The notes under the pieces: model-generated | What the model was told of the DNA's origin: nothing | The model's input: only the letters and a program-made list of their open reading frames with translations | Databases searched by the model: none | Part shown: one piece after another, positions 1-6,992 of the stretch | How the letters are laid out: every line of letters begins with the position of its first letter | Position numbering within the stretch: position 1 is the stretch's first letter | Source: CAYQMF01 sp964418595 | Lineage (GTDB): Bacteria > Planctomycetota > UBA1135 > UBA2386 | NCBI GenBank assembly: GCA_964418595.1 | Contig: CAYQMF010000038.1 | Coordinates: 1 to 50,823 of the forward strand | DNA length: 50,823 bases | Reading direction: 5' to 3' | Program-made: the position numbers and the translations under genes

Positions 1-79
1 GTTCGACACAGCATCGCCTCGCCTCGAGGAAGGGTTGGCGTTCAGGACACACCATGCGTGAGCGATCGTAGCGGACGGC

Positions 80-2272
80 TCAGGGGAGACGGATGTCGAT
101 GGCGATGCCCCGCGTGGCCGAGAGGCCCAGCGGGTTCGAGCGTCCGTCGATGAGCAGGCTCTGGAAGAAGAGGGGCAGGTCGACCAGGGCGAGGTTGTCG
201 GGGATCGGCAGCGGCACCGCGGCGTTGCCGTTCGCGTCGGTCACGAAGAAGACCTGCACGTCCATCGACACCAGGAGCGAGCACCCGCCGGCGCCGATGA
301 GCCCCAGGTCGAGCGGCAGCGGCAGGCCGCCGGGTCCGACGCTGTCGCTGAAGCCGATGAGGAACACGCCTGGCGTCGGTCGGGGATCGGCGATGCTGTC
401 GCCCCGCAGGCGGTACTCGGTCGTCGTGCCGATCACTGTCGGCGCCGACATGAGCGTGTTCGGCGCCGCCACGCCGCAGGGTTCGCCGAAGTACCCCGCG
501 TCGCACGGCGAGAGGGTGATCCGCGCCGAGTACATTACGCCGCTCACGCCGCCGTTGCGATCGCGCACGTACAGGTAGAGCACGTTCGCGCCGGTGGCGA
601 GGTACGGCGCCACGTTGCTCACGGTGATCGTCTTCACGTTCGTGCCGGGCCAGGTGCTGATGTCCCCGGCGGTGCCGGGCACCGGGATGCCGTTGAGGTA
701 GATGCCCATGGCATTCGGACCACCACCCGCTGGATCGCCGAGCCCGTCGTCCGCGCAGTAGTGGACGACGAGCTGCGCCCGGCGGCGATCGCCGCGGCAC
801 ATGTTCACGGCGAACGGATGCGCGAACATGGCGCTGCGCGGTGCGCCTGGCCGCGACGGCTGGCCGACGAGCGTCGTGCTGGACACCCATTGCGCCTGCG
901 CATCCTGCGGCAGGTTCGCGGCCCAGGAGTTGCTGAAGACGATGTTGGCAGAGGCCCCCGCAGCGGCAGCCGCGAAGTCGGTGCCCGTGAACGGTGCATT
1001 GCTCAGCGCCGACGATGCCGCGCCGCCGACACACCGGATCGTGGCATCCGGCGCACCCAGGCTGCCGTTGCCGCTGCGCAGAGTGATCGTCTCGGTCCCC
1101 GGCGGGCACGGGCGCACGGTCAGCGTCGCCGAGTACATCACGCCGTTCTGGAAGCCGCCGATGTCGCGCACGTACACGTGCAGCGTGTTCGCGCCGCTGT
1201 TGCCGTTGAGCCAGGCGGCCGGGATGGTCGCCGTGAAGTTCAGGTTGCAGCCGGCACCGCCGTCGATCACCGACAGCGGCACGGGGTTCTGGTTGATGAA
1301 CAGTCCGACGTTCGGCGCGCCACCCGGGTCGCCCACGAGGTTGACGACGTTGCACCAGAACGACAGGCTCGCCGAGAGCACGCTGCACGCGCTCACCGTG
1401 AACGACTGGCTGTAGAGCGCCGAGCGCGGCCCGTAGCCGGCATCCGATGCGATCCACTTCGCCTGCGGGTCCGCGGTGAGCGAGGTGCACCAGAACTGAC
1501 CCGGCGGCACGATCGCCGCTGGCGGACCCGACGACGCAGCCGTGAAGTTGGCCGCCGTCATCGGCAGCGGGGTCGTCGCGCCGCCCGCGAACACGCGGAT
1601 CGCAGCATCCGCCCCGCCCACGCTGCCGTTGCCGCTGCGCAGGCGGATCACCTCGTCGCCGCGACAGGCCACGTAGCAGAGCGTCGCCGAGTACAGCACG
1701 CCGGCGATGCTGGCGCCGGTGTCGCGCACGTACACCTCCAGCCGGTTGGTGCCCGCAACGAGGAGCGGCGCGATCGCGCTGTTCGCCCACGTCACCTGCG
1801 AGCCGATGCCGGAGAACCCCGGCACCGGCTGGCCATTGAGATAGACGCCGATCGGGTTGGGATCGCCCTGCGGGTCGCCGATGCGATCGTCGACGCAGAA
1901 CGAGAAGCGCAGGCTCGCTGCCCGGACGCCGCACGTCGGCAACTCGAACGCCTGGCAGTACAGGGCCGAGACCGGCGTGCGGAACGGCGAGGTCGCGATC
2001 CAGCGCGCGGCGGGATCGGCGGTCAGGCTCGGGCACCAGCCCCCGGCGGGGGTCACTTCGAACGCCGGCGTGCCACCGCACGCGGCGGCGAAGTCCGTCG
2101 CCGTGAACGCGACCGGCCGCAGCGGCATGATCGGCGCGAAGCCGGAGATGAAGGTGATGCCGTTGTTGCCGCCGCTGCGCAACGTCAGGCACGTGTAGGG
2201 ATCGTTCGCACTCTGCGCTGCAGCGGCGCTGGCGAGCGCGATCGGGATCAGGAAACGTAGTCTGGGGTTCAT
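80..2272 (-). CDS. Exported protein with three Cys-containing repeats and shared C-terminal module
   Basis: 730 aa; function unknown. The start was set at the ATG at 2272 because it gives a signal peptide (hydrophobic residues 6-20 ending ASAAAAQ) and has GGAG 7 nt upstream; the frame stays open upstream but is not protein-like. Three related units occupy about residues 28-203, 206-389 and 394-590. Each begins with an LRSG-type turn, has a W-I-A/W-V-S strand, a GDPxG segment followed by a YLNG-type segment, and closes with YVRD...GVMYSAT and a Cys. Residues 600-730 form a different module (PLPLDL, GC, PLPIP, FFQSLLID, ATRGIAIDI) that recurs in other exported proteins of the window. The units resemble beta-sandwich surface domains, but I cannot name a family. 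It is transcribed leftwards, divergent from the small gene at 2485. Confidence 0.85.
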   Translation of the reverse strand: MNPRLRFLIPIALASAAAAQSANDPYTCLTLRSGGNNGITFISGFAPIMPLRPVAFTATDFAAACGGTPAFEVTPAGGWCPSLTADPAARWIATSPFRTPVSALYCQAFELPTCGVRAASLRFSFCVDDRIGDPQGDPNPIGVYLNGQPVPGFSGIGSQVTWANSAIAPLLVAGTNRLEVYVRDTGASIAGVLYSATLCYVACRGDEVIRLRSGNGSVGGADAAIRVFAGGATTPLPMTAANFTAASSGPPAAIVPPGQFWCTSLTADPQAKWIASDAGYGPRSALYSQSFTVSACSVLSASLSFWCNVVNLVGDPGGAPNVGLFINQNPVPLSVIDGGAGCNLNFTATIPAAWLNGNSGANTLHVYVRDIGGFQNGVMYSATLTVRPCPPGTETITLRSGNGSLGAPDATIRCVGGAASSALSNAPFTGTDFAAAAAGASANIVFSNSWAANLPQDAQAQWVSSTTLVGQPSRPGAPRSAMFAHPFAVNMCRGDRRRAQLVVHYCADDGLGDPAGGGPNAMGIYLNGIPVPGTAGDISTWPGTNVKTITVSNVAPYLATGANVLYLYVRDRNGGVSGVMYSARITLSPCDAGYFGEPCGVAAPNTLMSAPTVIGTTTEYRLRGDSIADPRPTPGVFLIGFSDSVGPGGLPLPLDLGLIGAGGCSLLVSMDVQVFFVTDANGNAAVPLPIPDNLALVDLPLFFQSLLIDGRSNPLGLSATRGIAIDIRLP

Positions 2273-2484
2273 GGGTCGCTCCGGGTTCGTTCCCCGGGTA
2301 GGGACCGGGCGCACCGCAGTTGGACAGGCAATCGGAGAAAACCGGGGGTGAGCGGTGCGGCGGTCGCGACGCCGATGTCGGTCGCGTTCTTTCGCGGCCC
2401 GATCTGCCGCGCGCGCGCCCGAAGCGATCGCGGGATTGCGGCGACCCGCTGCGACCGATCCGATGGTGCTGCTGAGCCAAGCAC

Positions 2485-2766
2485 ATGCAGACACACACCG
2501 ACGGCACAGCTTGCCCGGAGGGGACCCAGCGCCTCCCGTCCCGCTTCCGGCCTTGCTGCCCCGAGTTCGTGGCGCGAACGTCAGCCTGCTACCACGACAT
2601 CCGCTACGAGTGGTGGACCCGGCCGCGCGGCTGGTTCATCGTCATCGCGGGGTCTGCGGGAGGCGGCGGGATCGCCATGAACCACTGCCCGCACTGCGGG
2701 GCCCGTCTCGCCGGACGCGCCCGATCCGGCCGCTGGATCGACTTCGGGCGCGCAGACCGGAGCTGA
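2485..2766 (+). CDS. Small Cys-rich protein, DUF6980-like zinc-ribbon candidate
   Basis: 93 aa. The Cys pattern CC (28-29), C, then CPHCGARL near residue 68, with tryptophans and a hydrophobic GWFIVIAG strand between them, resembles the small DUF6980-type proteins in which a CC..C and a CPxCG knuckle probably bind zinc. That assignment is from memory of the pattern. No signal peptide or membrane segment is seen, so it is probably cytoplasmic. The ATG at 2485 is the first start in frame. It ends 14 nt before the membrane protein at 2781, so the two are probably co-transcribed. No promoter hexamer is obvious in the 212-nt divergent gap upstream. Confidence 0.6.
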   Translation: MQTHTDGTACPEGTQRLPSRFRPCCPEFVARTSACYHDIRYEWWTRPRGWFIVIAGSAGGGGIAMNHCPHCGARLAGRARSGRWIDFGRADRS

Positions 2767-2780
2767 ACTGAACTGAAAGC

Positions 2781-3623
2781 ATGAAGCGCACCTCGATCGC
2801 CGCCGGCCTCGTCATCCTCCCGCTGCTTGCGACGGCGCTGCCGTTCCTTCCCGGTCGATACGATCCGTTCGCGACGCCGCTCTCCTGGATCGGGCGCGCG
2901 CTGGGGATGGCCTCGCTGCTCCTGGTTCCGGTCGGGATGGTGTGGCTGCCGTGCGAGTGTTGGTCGCGACGGGACGGCGCGGGCCGAGGCCGGGCCGGGT
3001 TCGTCGTCGCGACGCTGTGCGTCGGTTCGATCGCGGCGCTCGTCACGACGCTGGTGGCGTTGATGCAGTCGGGCGCACCGCTGGCGGTGGCGGTGCTCGC
3101 GGCATGCGGCCTCGCGCTCTGGCGCGGCGGCTCGAACCTGCTCGCGCGGGCAAGAAGCTCCACCCGGCGCGACATCGCGACGCCGTTGGCGCTTCTTCTC
3201 CTTCCGAGCGTCGTCGCCGGGACGCAGTTCGCCCTCGCGCCGGCGCTCACGTCGTTCGCCTGGGAACGGACGATGGACGGCCTCGCGCCGCTGATCGCGG
3301 ACATCGAGCAGTACCGCCGCACGAACGGCCGCTACCCTTCGTCCCTCTTCTCCGAATGGATGGACTACCGCCCCGAGGTCGTGGGTGTGCGCGGCTACCA
3401 GTACGAGAGTGCTGGTGACACGTTCAGCCTCGCCGTCGAGGTGCCGACGTGCTCGATCGATGCGCGGGAGTTCCTCCACTACAACCCGCACGACAGGCAC
3501 GTGATGGCCAGCCACGACGCGGACCTGCTGCGCCGGACCGCTGCCGAGCTGCCTGACTATCGGGGTTACCACAGCGCGCGCGACCTCCCCCGACCGCACT
3601 GGGTCGTGCTCTCGTTCGATTGA
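2781..3623 (+). CDS. Integral membrane protein with extracytoplasmic C-terminal domain
   Basis: 280 aa; function unknown. Four hydrophobic segments lie at about residues 5-24, 37-57, 75-112 (possibly two passes) and 131-155. A soluble domain of about 125 aa follows, starting with an amphipathic helix (IADIEQYRRTNGRYPSSL) and strands such as DTFSLAVEVP. The helix followed by NGRYP and a YQYES/SLAVEV strand resembles the soluble part of pseudopilin-like proteins, but there is no prepilin motif. The gene starts 14 nt after the small Cys-rich protein; the gap contains three CTGAA units in tandem. No partner of known function is adjacent. Confidence 0.75.
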   Translation: MKRTSIAAGLVILPLLATALPFLPGRYDPFATPLSWIGRALGMASLLLVPVGMVWLPCECWSRRDGAGRGRAGFVVATLCVGSIAALVTTLVALMQSGAPLAVAVLAACGLALWRGGSNLLARARSSTRRDIATPLALLLLPSVVAGTQFALAPALTSFAWERTMDGLAPLIADIEQYRRTNGRYPSSLFSEWMDYRPEVVGVRGYQYESAGDTFSLAVEVPTCSIDAREFLHYNPHDRHVMASHDADLLRRTAAELPDYRGYHSARDLPRPHWVVLSFD

Positions 3624-3680
3624 CTACGCCATGCAACCACGCCTCCACATCGTCAGGCTCGAGCAGGGCCGCTGCCCGGA

Positions 3681-3686
3681 TAGGCT
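3681..3686 (+). promoter_or_regulatory. Putative -10 element TAGGCT for the DUF1697 gene
   Basis: TAGGCT ends 15 nt before the ATG at 3702. It matches the TANNNT pattern found in front of many genes in this window. No convincing -35 is visible. An inference from position and recurrence. Confidence 0.4.
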
Positions 3687-3701
3687 GACGGTCCCGCGAA
3701 C

Positions 3702-4229
3702 ATGACCAGCGTCGTCCTTCTGCGTGGCGTGAACGTCGGCGGTCATCGGACCTTCCGACCCACCGCCTTTGCCAGCCAACTGGCGCATCTCGGCATCGTC
3801 AACATCGGCGCGGCGGGGACCTTCGTGGTGCGGCGATCGATCCCGCAGGCCGACCTGCGCCGCGAGATCGCGAGCCGTCTCCCGTTCGAAGCGGAGGTGA
3901 TCCTGTGCCCGGGCAGCGAGATCCTGCGGCTGGTGCGCACCGACCCCTTCGCAGGCCAGCCAGTCCGCAAGGACATCGTCCGTTTCGTCAGCGTGCTGGC
4001 GAGGGCGCCGCGCGCGGCGCCGACGCTGCCCCTGACCTTCCCCGCCACCGGCCAGTGGCTGCTGACCGTGCTGCATCGCGACAAGCGCTTCGCGCTCGGG
4101 ATGTACCGCCGGCAGATGAAGGCCATCGGTCACCTCGGCGCGCTCGACCGCGTGTTCGGCGTGCCGGTGACGACGCGCAACTGGAACACGATCGCCGAGA
4201 TCGTGAGCGTGCTGGAGCGGCGCGAGTGA
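3702..4229 (+). CDS. DUF1697 family protein
   Basis: 175 aa, the usual length for DUF1697. The N-terminus has the family signature VVLLRGVNVGG, followed by LGxxNIGAAGTFVV (family: V.TYIQSGNVVF-like region) and a C-terminal KAIGHLGALDRVFG...TTRNWNTIAEI that fits the family's conserved T-x-RNWxT segment. Biochemical function is not established. It looks cytoplasmic, with no signal peptide. The ATG at 3702 is preceded by a TAGGCT hexamer, so the gene probably has its own short-leader promoter. Neighbours give no functional hint. Confidence 0.85.
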   Translation: MTSVVLLRGVNVGGHRTFRPTAFASQLAHLGIVNIGAAGTFVVRRSIPQADLRREIASRLPFEAEVILCPGSEILRLVRTDPFAGQPVRKDIVRFVSVLARAPRAAPTLPLTFPATGQWLLTVLHRDKRFALGMYRRQMKAIGHLGALDRVFGVPVTTRNWNTIAEIVSVLERRE

Positions 4230-4325
4230 ATGGCCGGACAGGCTGAGCACCTGGGTCACGACGCGGGATCGCGGCGCGATGTCTTCTACTCGCCGGTCGA
4301 CGACCCGTGGACGCATCTTCCGTGG

Positions 4326-4331
4326 TAGGCT
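4326..4331 (+). promoter_or_regulatory. Putative -10 element TAGGCT for the antitoxin-like gene
   Basis: TAGGCT lies 8 nt before the ATG at 4340, the spacing expected for a leaderless or nearly leaderless message. It also favours this ATG over the in-frame ATG at 4307. Confidence 0.45.
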
Positions 4332-4339
4332 TCGGCCGC

Positions 4340-4564
4340 ATGACCCCGGAGACCCGCAAGCTGATCGAGGAGGCTCTGAAGCTGCCACCGGAAGCTCGCG
4401 CTGCGCTCGCGGGCTCTTTGATCGAGAGCCTCGACGAGTCCTTGGATGCGGACGCCGCCGCCGCCTGGGAGGCGGAGATCGCGGAACGAGTGGGCCAACT
4501 CGATGACGGATCCGTCAAGCCGATCCCCTGGAGCCACGCCCGTCGCATCATCGAAGTTCGGTGA
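4340..4564 (+). CDS. Addiction-module component family protein (orphan antitoxin-like)
   Basis: 74 aa. It matches the pattern of the putative addiction-module component family (Pfam PF09720 type): an N-terminal helix TRKLIEEALKLPPEARAALA, then SLIESLDESLD, a region like AAAWEAEIAERVGQLDDG, and a C-terminal PIPWSHARRIIE. In known loci this protein is encoded just upstream of a RelE/ParE-type toxin. Here no such toxin follows: the next gene encodes a GNAT acetyltransferase with its own promoter-like hexamer, and no short basic ORF lies in between. The locus therefore looks like an orphan antitoxin or the remains of a module. The start is supported by TAGGCT 8 nt upstream. Confidence 0.75.
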   Translation: MTPETRKLIEEALKLPPEARAALAGSLIESLDESLDADAAAAWEAEIAERVGQLDDGSVKPIPWSHARRIIEVR

Positions 4565-4619
4565 CGGCGCGAGGACAAGGGCGCGCATCGACGCTCGCGT
4601 CTCGGGCACCCCGCCGCGG

Positions 4620-4625
4620 TAGGCT
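4620..4625 (+). promoter_or_regulatory. Putative -10 element TAGGCT for the GNAT gene
   Basis: TAGGCT is separated from the ATG at 4632 by exactly 6 nt (CCGCCC), which places a transcription start at or next to the start codon. Confidence 0.5.
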
Positions 4626-4631
4626 CCGCCC

Positions 4632-5219
4632 ATGACCCGGCCCGACCCCGTCACGCTCCACGGCCCCCACGCCACGCTCGAGCCCCTGCGCCGCGACCAC
4701 CACGACGGGATGGTCGAGGCCGTGCGCGACGGCGAGCTGTGGAGGCTGTGGTACACGCGCATCCCCACGCCGGAGCAGATGCGCCAGGAGATCGAGCGCC
4801 GCCTCGATCTGCAGGCGAAGGGCTCGATGCTGCCGTTCACCGTGCGCGACGCCGCGGGCGCGATCGTCGGCATGACGACATACATGAACATCGACGCCGC
4901 CAACAAGCGCCTGGAGATCGGCTCGACCTGGTACCGCCAGCGCGCGCAGCGCACGGCGTTGAACACACAGTGCAAGCTGCTGCTCATGACGCACGCGTTC
5001 GAGACGCTGGCCTGCATCGCCGTCGAGTACCGGACCTCGTCCTTCAACACGCCGAGCCGACGCGCCATCGAGCGACTCGGCGCGAAGCTCGACGGGATCC
5101 TGCGCAACCACCAGCGGCACATCGACGGCACGCTGCGCGACACGTGCGTGTACTCGATCCTCGATTCCGAGTGGCCGGTGGTGAAGGGCCATCTCACCTA
5201 CCAGCTCGAGCGCCAGTGA
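4632..5219 (+). CDS. GNAT family N-acetyltransferase (RimJ/RimL type)
   Basis: 195 aa. It resembles GNAT acetyltransferases that modify N-terminal or small-molecule amines with acetyl-CoA: N-terminal strand TLEPLRRDHHDGMVEAV, PFTVRDAAGAIVGMTTYMNI (beta4 region), then IGSTWYRQRAQRTALNTQCKLLLMTHAFE, where RQRAQRTALN takes the place of the acetyl-CoA pyrophosphate loop, and VEYRTSSFNTPSRRAIERLGAKLDG typical of the RimJ/RimL C-terminal half. The substrate cannot be read from sequence. The last codon overlaps the GTG start of the next gene (GTGA), so the two are probably translated together. Its own leaderless-type promoter is at 4620. Confidence 0.85.
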   Translation: MTRPDPVTLHGPHATLEPLRRDHHDGMVEAVRDGELWRLWYTRIPTPEQMRQEIERRLDLQAKGSMLPFTVRDAAGAIVGMTTYMNIDAANKRLEIGSTWYRQRAQRTALNTQCKLLLMTHAFETLACIAVEYRTSSFNTPSRRAIERLGAKLDGILRNHQRHIDGTLRDTCVYSILDSEWPVVKGHLTYQLERQ

Positions 5220-5620
5220 CCGCGGCCGTGTACGAGATCATCGCGACCCCGCCGGACCCGGAGCAGGTGCGTCAGGACTTCGACGACTTCGTCGCCGCGC
5301 TCGAGGCCACGCCGGAGCGGACCGTGCGCGTCGGGTTCGGCTTCGCGTGGGCCAACCACCTCGGCCCCGACGGCTGGGAAGCGCAAGACCTCACCGGCGC
5401 CGAACTGCGCGCGCGGGTCGCCGCCGCGGAGGCAGCGGGCTTGGGCGCGATCGGCGACGACGACCTGCACCTCGCGCTCATCGACCTGGGCGTGAAGGTG
5501 AAGTACTGCCACGAGGCCGACATCCACGTGACGGCCGACGACGCGACGCACCCCTATCTCATCGCGGCGCGCGAGCGGTGGCTCGCCCAGGGCTACGACG
5601 TCGACACGGTGACGGAATGA
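5216..5620 (+). CDS. Protein of unknown function coupled to the GNAT gene
   Basis: 134 aa starting at GTG 5216, whose bases overlap the acetyltransferase stop codon. I do not recognise a family. The protein is acidic and soluble. It contains RQDFDDFVAALEATPE, then FAWANHLGPDGWEAQDLT, a short helix ARVAAAEAAGLGAIGDDDL, HLALIDLGVKVKYCHEADI and a C-terminal ARERWLAQGYDVDTVTE. The layout (short alpha/beta, many acidic residues, no catalytic motif) is like small binding or immunity-type proteins, but that is only an impression. A role linked to the acetyltransferase is inferred from the GTGA overlap. Confidence 0.7.
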   Translation: MTAAVYEIIATPPDPEQVRQDFDDFVAALEATPERTVRVGFGFAWANHLGPDGWEAQDLTGAELRARVAAAEAAGLGAIGDDDLHLALIDLGVKVKYCHEADIHVTADDATHPYLIAARERWLAQGYDVDTVTE

Positions 5621-5834
5621 CCGACCGACGGCGGGTGTCTGGTCTCGAGGTACGTGCAGGTGCGACCGTCCGCCACGGTGCGACGGGAACGGAGTCTCGG
5701 GTCAGGTGGGTGAGCGCGGCTGTCCCTCCGCAGAGGATCCGGCCGCGCGGCGCGTGACACGCATTCCGACCATCCGCTCCGCTGCCACAACCGCCCTCCT
5801 TCTCTCGCTTGAGGGCCAGCGCGTCGAGACGCGG

Positions 5835-5840
5835 TATCCT
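5835..5840 (+). promoter_or_regulatory. Weak promoter candidate TATCCT for the exported protein at 5862
   Basis: TATCCT lies 21 nt before the ATG at 5862, with TTGAGG at 5809-5814 upstream. The 20-nt spacer is longer than the usual 17. The rest of the 241-nt gap 5621-5861 shows nothing else recognisable. Confidence 0.3.
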
Positions 5841-5861
5841 CCCCCCCACCCACTCCGTCCC

Positions 5862-6992
5862 ATGCCCGTCACCCAGCTCCGCCTCCAGCCCTGGCTCGTC
5901 CGCGTCCTTGCCGGAACCCTCGCCGGGGCCCTCGCCGGCCAGGCGCTGGAGCTGCCCACGTCGCAGACCAGCGGTGGGCGCGAACTCGACTCCGCGAGCC
6001 TCGCGCCATTCATGACGCCGGCCTCGCACATGCAGGTGTTGTACGACGCCAGCGAACTCGGCGGCCAGACCAGCCGGCTGGTGTCGCGCGTGGCGCTGCG
6101 CTTCGACGGTCCGACCGGTGGCCCCGCGCGCAGCCACACGGTGCAACGCCTGTCGCTGCGGCTCGGCGTCACGACCGTGAGCGTGGCTGCGGCCGGCGCG
6201 AGCTTTCCGGGCAACCTATCCCAGGCGCTGGCGCCCGGCATCGACGGCATGCGCGTCGACTACGTGACCGACGGCAACACGGGCGCCGGACCCGAGCCCT
6301 TCGGCGCCGGCGGCCAGTTCGTCCTGCCGTTCGCGCAACCGGTGCAGGTGATCGTGCCCCCCGGCGGCGCGTTCGTCTTCGACCTGCGCTGCGAAGGCAA
6401 CGACAACGCGACCGACCCCGCGTTCCTCGACCTCAGCTTCGACCCGGCCAACCTGCAGGGCGCGGGCGTGGGCAGCACCAACGGCCGCGGCTGCCCGGTG
6501 AGCCTGACGCTCCCCGGGCCTGTCGTCGAGACGTTCGGCGCGTACGAGCCCGGCGGCGCGATCTCGATCGCGGGGCGCGGGTTCCTGCCCAACGCGCCGA
6601 TCGTGAGCCTCCTCACCACCAACATCCTGACGACGCCGCTCGCGTTCCCCAACACGAGCCCCGTGTGTTGGGCCTACGTCGCGACCGAGACGACCCTGCT
6701 CGCCATGCCGTCGCTCGCGACCGCGACCGGTGAACTCATCGGCGGCGACCCGGTGCCGATCCCCAAGCGCCCGGCGCCCGCGGGCGCGCTCGTGTACGTG
6801 CAGTCGGTGACCGTGGCGGAGCCGATGGCCGGCAACCTGTTCGGCCTCGCGTCGAGCAACTACCGCACGATCCGCATCGGCCTGCAGAAGCTCCCCACCG
6901 TCGGCGCCTGGACGGCGGTGAACCACGCCAGCGCCACCGCGCCGACGGCGACGCTCACGTTCTTCGGCGCGCCGGCGCTGCGGCTCGAGTGA
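5862..6992 (+). CDS. Exported protein with C-terminal module variant
   Basis: 376 aa. The ATG at 5862 gives an N-terminal export signal (VRVLAGTLAGALAGQALE) and fits the TATCCT hexamer upstream; the longer open frame from 5706 is not protein-like at its start. The middle (residues about 35-190) is rich in beta-type segments such as SHMQVLYDASELGGQTSRLV and VPPGGAFVFDLRCEG, suggesting a sandwich fold. The C-terminal part (PVCWAY, GDPVPIP, GALVYVQSVTV, SSNYRTIRIG) is a divergent form of the module seen at 80-2272, 36483, 42240 and 43842. No enzymatic motif is seen. The stop overlaps the GTG of the kinase gene (GTGA), so this protein and the kinase are coupled and may act in one surface-sensing unit. 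Confidence 0.8.
   Translation: MPVTQLRLQPWLVRVLAGTLAGALAGQALELPTSQTSGGRELDSASLAPFMTPASHMQVLYDASELGGQTSRLVSRVALRFDGPTGGPARSHTVQRLSLRLGVTTVSVAAAGASFPGNLSQALAPGIDGMRVDYVTDGNTGAGPEPFGAGGQFVLPFAQPVQVIVPPGGAFVFDLRCEGNDNATDPAFLDLSFDPANLQGAGVGSTNGRGCPVSLTLPGPVVETFGAYEPGGAISIAGRGFLPNAPIVSLLTTNILTTPLAFPNTSPVCWAYVATETTLLAMPSLATATGELIGGDPVPIPKRPAPAGALVYVQSVTVAEPMAGNLFGLASSNYRTIRIGLQKLPTVGAWTAVNHASATAPTATLTFFGAPALRLE

Noticed and set aside
42..2507. Long minus-strand frame overlapping the first exported protein.
   Set aside because: It is an Arg-rich shadow typical of GC-rich DNA, without domain structure.
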